64,000 bases of DNA from Platynereis dumerilii. Lineage: Eukaryota > Annelida > Polychaeta > Phyllodocida > Nereididae. A model generated the notes under the pieces. It had not been told where the DNA came from, did not search any database, and was given only the letters and a program-made list of their open reading frames with translations. The position numbers were made by a program, and so were the translations under genes. The DNA lies in contig JAPTHN010000088.1 of NCBI GenBank assembly GCA_026936325.1, forward strand, positions 806,001 to 870,000. The letters are read 5' to 3'. Each line of letters starts with the position of its first letter. The first letter of the stretch is position 1. This document shows, one piece after another, positions 46,395 through 56,632 of this stretch.

Positions 46395-46856
46395 CAGGGT
46401 TGCCACTCGAGTCGGATTTCGAAATTCCCTGACTTTTCCCTGACTTTTCCCTGTCTCGAAACAAGTTTTCCCTGACCACAAAAAGGCTCTCACGCAAAAT
46501 TTTGCATCGCTATTCGCGGGCTTTCGTGAATTGACGTTTCCATTAAACAAAAAGAAAATGGATGATGCTAGGTTGCGGACTCAAGATGCCTCAAGCTATA
46601 GACTCCTGATTTTAAGGCCACTCCATAACCATCAAACAGGTTAGACTTGCAAATGTCATACATTTCTCTGTTGTTCTTATCACGAAACCATCCGCCTTTT
46701 GTGTTGCGAATTAGTTTTTATGTGAAATCTCCCTGACCAAGGTGAGATTTCCCCGACTTTTTGCAAAATCACAGATTTCCCTGACTAATTTCAAAGCTCC
46801 CTGACTTTTCCCTGACCTTGAATTTCCCTGACCTTCCCTGACAAGTGGCAACCCTG
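46395..46856. mobile_element. TIR element, 462 bp, TTCCCTGAC-rich
   Basis: Ends CAGGGTTGCCACT and AGTGGCAACCCTG, flanked by CTTTG on both sides, a 5-bp duplication. Both ends carry repeated TTCCCTGACTTTTCCCTGAC words. The short duplication fits the hAT5 group, but an 8-bp one with mutations is possible. No coding capacity. Confidence 0.8.
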
Positions 46857-47204
46857 CTTTGGCTTCGTGGTGTATAGAGTCCTTCATGGTGTATATTCCC
46901 TTAAACTCCAAACAAGCAGGCCGGGTGTACATCAATATCCCTGTTTCACTGTCTTCTTGCCAGTGCCACACTTAACATCCATATTTGTAACGCCTACAAT
47001 TGTTTCTGATGTTGTCACAGCTCCACAGTGCCAAGTCACTTGTACACAGAGATGGCTGCTCATGTTGCTACCGCTGCACCAGGATATTTAAATTTAAAAG
47101 TATTGACAAACTTTCCCAACATTCCTCCCACAATAGACTTCCTTGCAAGCACCTCTGGAAACTGTGCATGATGACCTTCATATCCGCTTTGAAGTTTAAG
47201 TAGT

Positions 47205-47284
47205 TCGTGAAATGACATTCCGATGGTATTTTTCCAGGGTCGTCGCATAGCAACTAGATATCAAAAGGACTGAAGATGGCTTCT
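47205..47284 (+). promoter_or_regulatory. Shared leader of zinc-finger gene 2: acceptor, X-box-like site, start
   Basis: A GGTATTTTTCCAG acceptor ends at 47237; the exon begins GGTCGTCGCATAGCAAC, close to an RFX X-box read on the other strand (GTTGCTATG...). It leads to GAAGATGGC at the start codon, a YY1-like context. The same arrangement precedes genes 3 and 4. Confidence 0.6.
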
Positions 47285-50179
47285 GAGGAATTTCAACAAA
47301 ATGACAAAATTGAAACTGCAAGTGACTGCCTTGAGGGTGAGCATCCGCCAAGTGATCCGTCAACCGAACAGTCAGCTATTGAACCATGGATAACAGTAAA
47401 AACTGAACCGTCAACTGAACTGTCAACTAGCCAACACTTCAGTGAAGTGGCAACTAAACTGTTTACTGCACATGTAAAGTCAACTACTGAGCTATGCACA
47501 GTAGTATCAATTGAACCGTCAGCCGAACAGTCAAGTACTGAACCATGCATAGAAGTGAAAACTGAGCCGTCAACCGAACAGTCAACTATCGAACAGTTCA
47601 CTGCAGTGCCAACTGGATTTTTTTTAAATGCACATTTACAGTCAACTACTGAGCTGTTGACAGTAGTGCCAACTGAATCATCAACTGAACAATCAACTAC
47701 CGAAAAGTCCGCTGAAGTGAAAACTGAACCGTCAATTGTTGGGTCAATTGTTGAACAATTGACTGAAGTAAAAACTGAACAGTCAATGGAACAGTCAACG
47801 GAACAGTTAATGGAGCGGCCAACTGAAGAGTATCCACAATGTGCAATTTTTCCTGAAATGTGTGCTGGTCAAAATGAATTGACTGATAACCTTGGAAATT
47901 GCACAAATGATGGGTATGCTGTCAATGTAATCTCTTATGAGCAAAATAGTGATGGTGAAGAAATTAAGCGAGAATTTGTTTTGAACTGTGACGATGAGGA
48001 GCCAGAAACCAAAATATGTCCAAGTATACAGATTTCTGATAATAATGGGACCTTTGAGGAAAGGTTTCTTAGCAAAAATCAATATGGGATTCACACAGGA
48101 AGTTTTGGCCATGACGTTTGGCAAGAAACACCTCTGATAAGTGAGGACAAACCTGTTCCGGGAAGAATATCTGATAAAATTAAAGGAAAACGTAGAACGT
48201 GTCCTGTCTGTCAGAAACTGTTCAGTGGTCAAAAGGGCCTGGAGATTCATATAAAGAGGGTTCACTTCAAAAGTGGTGCGTCCAATATATGTTGCATTTG
48301 TGGAGAAGTATTCAGCCAAAAAGGACAGGTTGATGTGCACATGAAAATACACGGAAACGTTTGGAGTCAGGATCTTCAAGATATCAATAAGAGCCATCAA
48401 GGTGGAAAGAAGCGGTTTAGATGTTCAGTGTGTGATCAACGGTTCACAAGGAAGGACTCCCTGGGCAGGCACAAGGTAAAGCACAGTGGAGAGAAGCCAT
48501 ATGGATGTTCTGTTTGTGGGATGAGGTTCCATCTGGCACGCACTCTTGTCAACCATAAGAGAGTTCACAGTGAGGAGATGCCGTATGAATGTTCGGTCTG
48601 TGGTAAGCGTTTCAAGTGGAAGAGAGCCCTGGTCAGACACGAGAAGGTTCATACAGAAGTTCATCGATGTGCTGTGTGTCGGAAAAAGTTCAACACAGAA
48701 CAGAACCTTAACGAACACAAGACAACTCAAGGTCATGATTATGCTACCAAAGAAGAACTTGACATACCCACAAAAACCCTTATGAAACCATATGAATGTT
48801 CTACTTGTACGAAAAGGTTCAGTTCCCAAAAGCGGCTTGAATACCACGTGGCGCAAATTCACAATAAAGTTGAGGAACAGGAAATTACACCGAAAGAATC
48901 AGGCCCATCTGCCATGTTACAGACTACATGTGATATGATGAAATGTTCAATTTGTGATGATGAAAGTTTTGTCAGCGAAAAGCAGTTGAGACGTCACACG
49001 AAAACTCACTTTAATGCTAAGCCGTACGGATGCCAGGAATGTGATAAAAGTTTAGACACGATCGCTGAATTTGTGTATCATGCGAGAATACACAGTGGCG
49101 AGAAACCATACGGATGTCCGCAATGTGATAAAAAATTCCGGAAAAAAAAGTCTGCTGAGACGCACTTGAGAACTCACAGTGAGGGGAAGTCACATCAGTG
49201 TTCTGTCTGTGGATTAACACTCAGTTCTGGTTCGACTCTTTGGAATCATCTGAGAATACACAGTGGAAAACAGCCATATCAATGTTCTATTTGTGGTAAG
49301 AAGTTCGTTCATAAACATTCTTTCGACAGGCATGGGATTACTCACATTGAGGAAAAACTTTATGTATGTGACGTATGTGGTATGAAATTCAAGTGCAAAC
49401 TTCATCTTGATTCACACATGATTTCGCACAGTGAGGAAAAGCCATTCGGATGTTCTTTTTGTGGCAGAATGTTCAAACGTAGAGGAGTTCGCACACAGCA
49501 CGAGAAAACACATTTCGCAGAGAAGAAACCTGAAAAAGATTGTCTAACGGTTGCTGTAATTTCTGTCGAGAAGAAATATCAATGTTCAATTTGTGATAAA
49601 AAATTCAGCCAGAAAAGATATCTAGATCGTCATTTGCGAATTCACAGTGCAACTCGTAGTGCAACTCAGATTGCAACAGACAGTGCAACTCACAGTGCAA
49701 CAGACAGTGCAACTCACAGTGCAAAGAAATCCTACAGATGCGTCATTTGTGACTATACATTCACAAGGAAGTGGAATTATACTCTGCACATGCAGAGGCA
49801 TGGTGACAAGGAGCCTGCAAAAAACGACGAGAGGGAGAGACGATATGGATGCTCTACTTGCGGCAAACAGTTTCTAACCAAAGGGTGTCTTGCTGCCCAT
49901 ATGGCAACCCACAGCAATGAAAGGCCCTGGCCATGTACACTTTGTGACTTTCGTTTCAAACGTAAAAGTTATCTTGTTAAGCACATGAAATCGCACAGTG
50001 GAGAGAGGCCATATGGATGTTCGTTTTGTGATAAAACGTTCAAACACAAAAGTGATTGTGCAAGGCACATGGAAATACATGGAGAGAAGCTATATGAATG
50101 TTCCATTTGTTGTGAAACATTTTCCGTAAAACGTCGGCTGGAAAGTCATATGCGAACACACAGTAATGAAGCCATATGA
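47276..50179 (+). CDS. C2H2 zinc-finger protein 2 (967 aa, 20 fingers)
   Basis: One long open exon, ATG in a conserved leader. Residues 1-185 are degenerate repeats rich in Ser, Thr and Glu (PSTEQSTTE, EVKTEPS); the core V-K-T-E, matching the SUMO-attachment consensus, occurs four times. A spacer follows to about 305, then twenty C2H2 fingers to residue 963, in groups of about two, five, eight and five. Finger 8 has thirteen instead of twelve residues between Cys and His. Between fingers 15 and 16 the linker is a coding microsatellite, SATDSATHSATDSATHSA-like. No KRAB or SCAN domain. Expected to be a nuclear DNA-binding regulator. A Harbinger-like MITE starts 33 bp after the stop, so the 3' untranslated region probably includes it. 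Confidence 0.9.
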   Translation: MASEEFQQNDKIETASDCLEGEHPPSDPSTEQSAIEPWITVKTEPSTELSTSQHFSEVATKLFTAHVKSTTELCTVVSIEPSAEQSSTEPCIEVKTEPSTEQSTIEQFTAVPTGFFLNAHLQSTTELLTVVPTESSTEQSTTEKSAEVKTEPSIVGSIVEQLTEVKTEQSMEQSTEQLMERPTEEYPQCAIFPEMCAGQNELTDNLGNCTNDGYAVNVISYEQNSDGEEIKREFVLNCDDEEPETKICPSIQISDNNGTFEERFLSKNQYGIHTGSFGHDVWQETPLISEDKPVPGRISDKIKGKRRTCPVCQKLFSGQKGLEIHIKRVHFKSGASNICCICGEVFSQKGQVDVHMKIHGNVWSQDLQDINKSHQGGKKRFRCSVCDQRFTRKDSLGRHKVKHSGEKPYGCSVCGMRFHLARTLVNHKRVHSEEMPYECSVCGKRFKWKRALVRHEKVHTEVHRCAVCRKKFNTEQNLNEHKTTQGHDYATKEELDIPTKTLMKPYECSTCTKRFSSQKRLEYHVAQIHNKVEEQEITPKESGPSAMLQTTCDMMKCSICDDESFVSEKQLRRHTKTHFNAKPYGCQECDKSLDTIAEFVYHARIHSGEKPYGCPQCDKKFRKKKSAETHLRTHSEGKSHQCSVCGLTLSSGSTLWNHLRIHSGKQPYQCSICGKKFVHKHSFDRHGITHIEEKLYVCDVCGMKFKCKLHLDSHMISHSEEKPFGCSFCGRMFKRRGVRTQHEKTHFAEKKPEKDCLTVAVISVEKKYQCSICDKKFSQKRYLDRHLRIHSATRSATQIATDSATHSATDSATHSAKKSYRCVICDYTFTRKWNYTLHMQRHGDKEPAKNDERERRYGCSTCGKQFLTKGCLAAHMATHSNERPWPCTLCDFRFKRKSYLVKHMKSHSGERPYGCSFCDKTFKHKSDCARHMEIHGEKLYECSICCETFSVKRRLESHMRTHSNEAI

Positions 50180-50212
50180 TGATGTGATAATAATAATAAT
50201 ATTAAGTACTTA

Positions 50213-50625
50213 GGGACCGTTCAGAATTTATGACTGGGGGGGGGGGGAGTTTTTGGCCGAGGGGGTACCATCTTTTCACACGTGTTTCAAGGGGGGGGGG
50301 TATTTATTTTTGACAACACTTCCTAGGGGGGGTACGAAATTTTAACAGAGAAAAAATGTTTAAAAACACGTATAAACTCATTTTAATTGGATTTTTTAAC
50401 GCGCAAAAGTCGGCGAAATGACGCGAATCTGTATGCGTGACAGTGTATAACAGTATATGTGTGTGTATTGCTTTGTATGTCCAGAGGGGGGGTACTAAAA
50501 ATACGCGTGAAACCAAAGGGTGGGGTACTAAAAATCCGCATGAAACTCAAGGGGGGGGTATCAATTTTTGACAGGAAGTTCCAGCAAAACTCCCACCCCC
50601 CCAGTCATAAATTCTGAACGGTCCC
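50213..50625. mobile_element. Harbinger-like MITE, 413 bp, copy 3
   Basis: Ends GGGACCGTTCAGAATTTATG and complement, TTA on both sides (50210-50212, 50626-50628). Same length as the copy at 14787 and very similar throughout, so both are probably young. Confidence 0.93.
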
Positions 50626-50628
50626 TTA

Positions 50629-51197
50629 TATAGCGTCAATTCCAGTAAACTGCTCGTTGGCGATTGGTTAGATCAGGTGATGTCTCTGTAGTATTTTGCA
50701 GAAAGATAGTTTTTCAATTGCTTCTTGAAATTATCCAATGTTTTTGGATTATGTAGATGTTTTATTAGTAGTAACAAAATATTTACTTTCAAAAGAAAGA
50801 TATTTCAAGACACCTATTCGCTCATAGTGGGTACACAATATGTATAATTGGCCTTCATAAAAAGATTTACATGAAAATGTCTATGACCAACATAATTATG
50901 TAAATAATCATAGAAAAACTCTAACACTAAATATTTTATCTTGATAAACTGTCTTTTGCACCGGCAATTTAAAAATGCCTATTATATATAACAATAGTGT
51001 GCAAGGGGCATTCAACATTTTTTACCAATTTTCGCAGATCTTTCCGTGTTGCACTGTCACACAGATGAATGAAATTTCACTGAACAGGTTCTATGCTGTG
51101 CTATGTATTTTATATGTTAGATATATGTCTGTAGCAAGTGTTTGAATTACTATTTTGTAGCCATGGAAATAGTATGTTTCTGAGTGTAGCATAATTA
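50629..51197. other. Intergenic DNA, no gene seen
   Basis: AT-rich, no open frame of note and no recognised repeat. Confidence 0.4.
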
Positions 51198-51354
51198 CAG
51201 TGGTGGATACAGGAGGGGCCTAGGGGGCCCGGGCCCCCCCTAGACCACTAAGATTAATAATAGTATTTTGAAGAAAATACGCTGCGACGCAGGCCCGCGA
51301 ATGCCCAAACACGCCCGGGCCCCCCCTAGATGACCCTGTCTGGATCCGCCACTG
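51198..51354. mobile_element. hAT-like MITE, 157 bp
   Basis: Ends CAGTGGTGGATACAGG and CTGGATCCGCCACTG; interior has GGGCCCGGGCC tracts. AATTA occurs at both flanks but an exact octamer does not. Pieces of the same family are at 45075, about 40655 and 42178. Confidence 0.75.
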
Positions 51355-52470
51355 AATTAAAAGGAATTTTTAAAACTTTGCTGTATATATTATGTGCTGC
51401 CTAAGTCAACTAACATAAAGTTGGTGGATGTGTACAATTGTTGTTTATACTTCATTTCGTTTATCCGAGAGCTATTGCCATCCTCACCTTCCTGGGTAGT
51501 CCTTTGTAAACCAACCCTGCATGGTAACACTGACTGGATTTTTGTGAAGTTGCAACAAAAAGATTATCCTGTCTCTCTCATGTCAAAATAATTCACACTT
51601 TGAGGGCATTCAAAGCAATTGATTGTATATTTGAATGTTTAATTGTAGTTTGTTTGTTGTTTCAAGCATTTTCTGTGTAAGAAACCACAAACAATTATTT
51701 AAATCATAAATTTATTTTTGATGCTGGAAAAAAGTGGTTTTAAGGATCCGAATACTCAAGAAAGTATTTTACAGAGCTTGTTAGCAAGGCGAGTGTAAAT
51801 TAGCCCTGCAATGACAAGATGGCTGTTGCTGTCATTCGGTTGAAGGGGCTTTTTCGTTTTCCGGTTTTAAAAGCCTTTGCATGGGACGGTCTAAAATAAC
51901 TCTAAATTTGGTATTTCACTAAGAGAGCTGTATGAAATCTTCTTCGCTGAACCAGACGTTACTGAGGATTGTAAGAATTTGGGGAAACCTACGCAGTTGG
52001 TAAAATAGCCAACACAAACCAGTGCATTTTGTAGCAAATGGTCATCCAGTGAACAGATTTGGTCGTCCTGTCATTGCTAACTGGGACATCCAATTTTTAT
52101 ATTGTCTCAAACAATTTCAGGTTCTTCTTTTTCACAAGCATGTGTCAAAATTTCTTAGCTTGTCTATTTTCTTTGTAAACGTAGAGCTTTTGCCGTCACT
52201 CTGATGTCGTCATTGTTGTTGTCAGTATTAGTATTACTGAGCCTGCTGCACATTCCAGGGAACTGCTCCAGGGTGGCTGCCGAATCATATTTAGGCTAAT
52301 TATGGGCGGTGGCCAAAGGCCATCCCGCCCATATTGCTGTAGTGTGAGGTTTGGTAGTCTCAGTTGTCCTCCCTATTGACGATGATTTCACTTTGCACAG
52401 GCTGCCTCAGACTTCCAGTATGAGTCAAATACATCAAATACCTTGACATCTCGCCAGGCATAACTTATGA
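51355..52470. other. Intergenic DNA, no gene seen
   Basis: Short frames without domains. No RNA gene or transposon ends recognised. Confidence 0.4.
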
Positions 52471-52955
52471 GTGACCTTGACCTACATCTGTGACCTTGAC
52501 GGCCATATTTGTGAAAAGCTTGTGTACTAGATAACTCAATTTCTATTAATCCTGGAATCATGAAACTAGCAGGGATTGTGTATGACAGCAAGACCTTGAA
52601 TGAGTTCTGACATGAGTGACCTTGACCTACTTCTGTGACCTTGGTGGCCATATTTGTGAATATCTTGTGTGCACGATAACTCCTCTTGTATTTACACTAG
52701 GATCACCAAACTAACAGGGATTATGTTTCATTGTAAGACCTTGAATTAGTTTTGACATCAGTGACCTTGACCTATATCTGTGACCTTGGCAGCCATATTT
52801 GTAAAAAGCTTATATGCACGACAACTCCACTATTATTCTGGGACCACCAAACTCACAGGGATTTTGTATCACAGTAACACTTTGAATGAGTTGTAACATG
52901 AATGACCTTGAACCATTTCTGGGACCTTGGCAGCCATATTTGTTAAAACTTTACG
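52471..52955 (+). repeat. Satellite, about 3.5 units of 141-145 bp
   Basis: Units start near 52471, 52616, 52761 and 52902, each opening with GTGACCTTGACCTA or a variant, then CTGTGACCTTG..GCCATATTTGT. Inverted, TGACCTTGA is TCAAGGTCA, the extended half-site bound by ERR and FTZ-F1/SF-1 nuclear receptors. Whether it works as such here is unknown. Confidence 0.9.
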
Positions 52956-52984
52956 TAGGCCCTACATGATGACTCACAAGCAAC

Positions 52985-53055
52985 AGAATCTATGGCGGTG
53001 GCCGTGGATAGGAGTCGAGGTGGATAGGAGTCGGGGGTGGATAGGAGTCGGAGGT
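52985..53055 (+). repeat. GGATAGGAGTCGGGG minisatellite, left part
   Basis: Three or more units near 53007-53050 with GTGGATAGGAGTCG. The same direct motif (GGACAGGAGTCGGGG) resumes at about 54004-54120, implying that the element between was inserted into it. Confidence 0.8.
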
Positions 53056-53056
53056 G

Positions 53057-54003
53057 GCCCCCAGAGGAAAAAAGAGTACGCCTGCAGTACAGAAACAGTA
53101 CAAAATCAGTATATCCCATATATGGTATTGGAGTACATTAGAAGCACAAAAGAAGTACATTGTGCAATGACGATTTGCATGGTTGAGAGACTTTTTAACA
53201 CAAAATTTGCATTTGAAGTACAAATGCAGTATTTTCGCAGTACAAATGCAGTATTTTCGCAGCATATTTACAGTACAAAAGGAGTACATTTGAAGCGCTC
53301 GAATTATTTTAATTATGCTCCATTTATACTCCCGATATGCAAATCCAAACGCTGCAAAAATACTCCCTTGCAGGGAGTACAAAAGGAGCATACTAGCTGT
53401 GCATGCTAGCAGGAAGCATTTTTGCAGTACAATCGCAGTACATTTGAAGTATCTAAAAATCAATGCTTTATTAATTTTATAGGCCACAAATAATATATAT
53501 CAGTCCGTCAGCCAAATCGATGTAATTGAAATAACTACACATAAATACATAAGCCTAGAGAAAAAAAGAAGGCTGGAATAATTTAATATCCGATTTGTAC
53601 TTTTTTGCTGCTATTAATAGTAAAACATTTGTATCTAATACTATGGAAATTATGCCAGTAATTCAATGTATATTGTAAAAAAAACCTGGACACACCTGCA
53701 CATTTCTGGAAGTGAACATGACCCACATGTGACTGAATCTGAGCAGCCTAAGTCATAGAAGTATAAATTCAGTACACAAAATGTTCAAATGAAATTTAGA
53801 AGTTAGAGGAGTACATATGCAGTACATGATTATTCAAATTCTGTCACTAGAAGTATAAAATCAGTACACAATTTGCATAGAAGCACAAAATCAGTATAAT
53901 AGGAGTACATTTGCAGCGTGGGACCATGTACTGCTTTTGTACTGATTTTGTACTTCTTCACCGAGAGAGTGTACTGCTTTTATACTTCTTTTTCCTCTGG
54001 GCC
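53057..54003. mobile_element. TIR element with GTACAAAATCAGTA repeats, about 0.95 kb
   Basis: GGCCCCCAGAGGAAAAAAGA at the left is inverted as CTTCTTTTTCCTCTGGGCC at the right. Inside, many GCAGTACAAATGCAGTA and AGTACATTTGAAG units at both ends are arranged in opposite directions. No coding capacity; long frames reflect the repeats. Confidence 0.75.
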
Positions 54004-54125
54004 GGATAGCAGTTGGGGCGGCGGACAGGAGTCGGGGCCAGCGGACAGGAGTCGGGGTCCGCCGGGGGCGGGGGATAGGAGTCGTGTTCCGCCGGGGGCG
54101 GCAGACAGGAGTCGGGGTCCAGCGG
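54004..54125 (+). repeat. GGACAGGAGTCGGGG minisatellite, right part
   Basis: Four or five GC-rich units near 54025-54120, continuing the array at 52985-53055. Confidence 0.8.
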
Positions 54126-54320
54126 CTATTTCTTTTATAGAAACTCCATGCCATACCTACCGCCCATTGCACAATGCACACTTGTGTGCCTTCTAGTTAC
54201 ATATCTACCCCTAGTGTTTAAATAGTAAATACAAGACTTAACAATCAACCATCTTTCCACTCATGAGCTATTGAATCTCCAAATTCATAGTCACAACAAA
54301 TGTGAAAGCAGTAGCCTCTA

Positions 54321-54395
54321 CTGACCTGGATATCTTCTGTCAAGTGTCTCATGACTCGATCCTGGTGGTCTCGTTTCAGCAGTCCAGTTGTTTAC
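54321..54395 (+). promoter_or_regulatory. Relic of the zinc-finger gene acceptor region
   Basis: ACCTGGATATCTTCTGTCAA, then CTCATGACTC and GTCTCGTTTCAG, match the sequence upstream of genes 3 and 4 (TGGATATCTTC, CTCATGA, TCTTTTCAG). Here no X-box-like stretch, start codon or finger sequence follows. About 100 bases later TTTGAATCCATGGATTCTTG matches the spacer near 60840. Confidence 0.55.
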
Positions 54396-54649
54396 CTTAT
54401 TAACAAGACTCATCATCGCGGTCATGCTAGTAACATGGCGGTGTCATGACAGCGTCATGTTGAGCACTAAAGTAACGTGACATATTGGTTGATGCCAAGC
54501 GTCAGCTTTGAATCCATGGATTCTTGTTTAATATTTTGTTGGAAAGAAAAGTGATAATCTGAACAGTTTGTTGTTTCATCTTTCATAAACGTATCATCGA
54601 CAAGCATTATCCTACAGAATCCAGATTCCTCCTCCCCATATGTCCTCTT

Positions 54650-55000
54650 GTCCTTGTAAACCTAACTATGGATTAACACTGGCTGCCGATATATCTTCGT
54701 ATCCAGCACAAGGTTTTAACTCTAGTATATCGGTCCCTGAACGACTGTGCCCCAAAATACATCAGGGATAAATTTCAACTGCATTCGCCACTCGCCAGGA
54801 AGTTCAGGCCTGAGATCTGAGGGCATCTATCAACAACTGAAAGTCCCTTTCTTTAAACACAAGACATTTGCCGGCAGATCCTTCAATGGCGCTGCACCAG
54901 GGTGGTGGAATACTCTTCCCAGTCACATCAAACAGGCCAAAGATGTAGACAGTTTTAAATCTAAATTGAAGACCTTTTTATATGCCAAATTTTAACATTT
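54650..55000 (+). mobile_element. LINE fragment, C-terminal end only
   Basis: Translation gives VYRSLNDCAPKYIRDKFQLH, then after a frame change FAGRSFNGAAPGWWNTLPSH and FKSKLKTFLYAKF, the closing block of many Jockey/CR1-type LINE proteins (A-P-x-x-W-N-x-L-P). Reverse-transcriptase core absent. Family beyond that is unclear. Confidence 0.75.
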
Positions 55001-55077
55001 ATACCTGATTTGATATCATATTTATCTATTTTATCTACTCTACATTTTCCTTATATTTCACAATTTTATGTTACTAG

Positions 55078-55997
55078 CATAGTACCCGTGATAATGCGCA
55101 TGGTGGGAGTAAGAATGGCAATGAGAGAGTGAGTTTTAGGTATGTAATGCCTTGAGAAACATAGCATGCAGAAGCGAGACCTTGAAATAAAACAGTGAGA
55201 TGGAATAGGAAACTTTTAACAGAACTTTCAAAGCAAGTAACTGACCATTAACTACAGAAAAGGGCAAAGGGGCAGTCTTTCAAGACAGCGGGTCCTCCCT
55301 GGCCATGGGAGTCCAGGGAAAACAGAACTACCGCTACTAATACATTGGAGAATATGGATAGTCATGCAGATATGACGAATAAGTGCACAGCAGCCCCTCC
55401 CTCACCATGGGAGTCCAGGGAAAACACAACTACTACTGCTACTTCTACAGTGGAGAATATGGATAGTCGTGCAGGTATGACTGAAATGACTAGCCTAATA
55501 AGTGCACTGGTATAACATGAACGGTTTGAGAAACCACACCCACTTATGGTTGTTGTAAGACATGAAATAAGGTTGCTTGCAAATTTTTAGGTGTGGGCAA
55601 TGAGTAGTTTGGGAGGAGTAGCGTAAAGCATCCATGAATTAATAATACTAGCATAGCATAGTACCCGTGATAATGGTTTTAAAATGACAGTAAGAAGTAG
55701 AGAAAGGGCTCAGGGGGAACAGGCAAGGGCCAGTGTTTCAAGACAGTGGCCCCTCCCTCCCTCCATCGGAGTCCAGGGAGAACAGAACAAGTAGTACTAC
55801 TATATTGGAGACGATCGATAGTGGTGCAGAAATGACTAAATTTAGTGCAGTGGTAGGCCTATAATATGAGGAGTTTGAGAAAGCACACCCACTTATGGTT
55901 GTTGTAAGACATGAAATAAGGTTGCTTGCAAATTTTTAGTTGTGGGCAATGAGTAGTTTGGGAGGAGTAGCGTAAAGCATCCATGAATTAATAATAT
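55078..55997 (+). repeat. Direct duplication, two units
   Basis: Unit 1 (55078-55650) and unit 2 (55656-55997) share AGCATAGTACCCGTGATAAT, GGAGTCCAGGGA and a nearly identical 130-bp tail from CACACCCACTTATGGTTGTT to AGCATCCATGAATTAATAAT. Unit 1 has an extra inner copy of the GGAGTCCAGGGAAAAC part. No gene; a GAT run follows at 55998. Confidence 0.85.
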
Positions 55998-56139
55998 GAT
56001 GATGATGATGATGATGACTTTGAAGCACATCTGAAGGTCTTTTCCATAGACTGCGCATATATATCCAAATAAATATTTACTATTTACTAACAAGCATTTG
56101 AATTTCTGTATTGACTAAGTGACCAAAGTTCACCAAACA

Positions 56140-56350
56140 CAAAATGGTGTTAGCTCAGCAGGCAGGGTACCAGGTTGGCAGTCACTCACTGGGTCATGGT
56201 TGGTTTTCTGCTCTGGCTGGGTCTTTAACTTACGTCACATACTTACATCACAGTTACAGTTCATCTTTTTCTTAGCCTCATTGCTGCAGTGTACCTCTCC
56301 ATGTCATAACTATAATTTGCGAAGTACATATGTACTGGACGTCTAATCCA
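56140..56350 (+). mobile_element. Possible tRNA-derived SINE
   Basis: GTGTTAGCTCAGCAGGCAGG resembles a tRNA start and A box (TAGCTCAGNNGG). The expected B box about 45 bases on is poor (GGTCATGGTTGG). No poly(A) tail or target repeat was found. An alternative is a chance match. Confidence 0.4.
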
Positions 56351-56384
56351 AGTCGCACATCAAACATATACAAGTGGTCACAAA

Positions 56385-56400
56385 CGCTAAATAAAATGAA
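56385..56400 (+). terminator. Polyadenylation-like signal before gene 3
   Basis: AATAAA near 56390 aligns with AATAAA at 61044-61049 between genes 3 and 4, and the sequence after both is paralogous (ATCTC...GATTCCA.ATGGCC). It may be the 3' end of a lost gene copy. Confidence 0.4.
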
Positions 56401-56530
56401 GCGGCTCTCATCAGCTTATCTCCACTATAGTGTCTTGTGATTCCAGATGGCCACAAGAGATGTGTTTCCTCATCTCCTGACTAACATACTAGGTGCATGA
56501 CTACAAGGCAAAGAAAAATTCTCATCTAAT

Positions 56531-56632
56531 TAATTTGGATATCTTCATCTGGCATCTCATGACTCCTAATGGTCTCTTTTCAGGGTCATCGCCATAGCAA
56601 CGAAAACTAAGAATGATCCAAGATGGCTGCTG
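56531..56632 (+). promoter_or_regulatory. Shared leader of zinc-finger gene 3
   Basis: TTTGGATATCTTC...GGTCTCTTTTCAG acceptor ends at 56583; the exon starts with an X-box-like GTCATCGCCATAGCAAC (56585-56601) and reaches CCAAGATGGCTGC over the start codon, a YY1-type motif. A six-codon upstream frame starts at 56613 and overlaps the true start in another frame. Confidence 0.65.

Noticed and set aside
52990-53487. Long frames on both strands
   Set aside because: They are composed of GTACAAA-type repeat units and the GGAGTCG minisatellite.
56148-56215. tRNA gene
   Set aside because: Only an A-box-like stretch is present; the B box is poor and no cloverleaf can be drawn.
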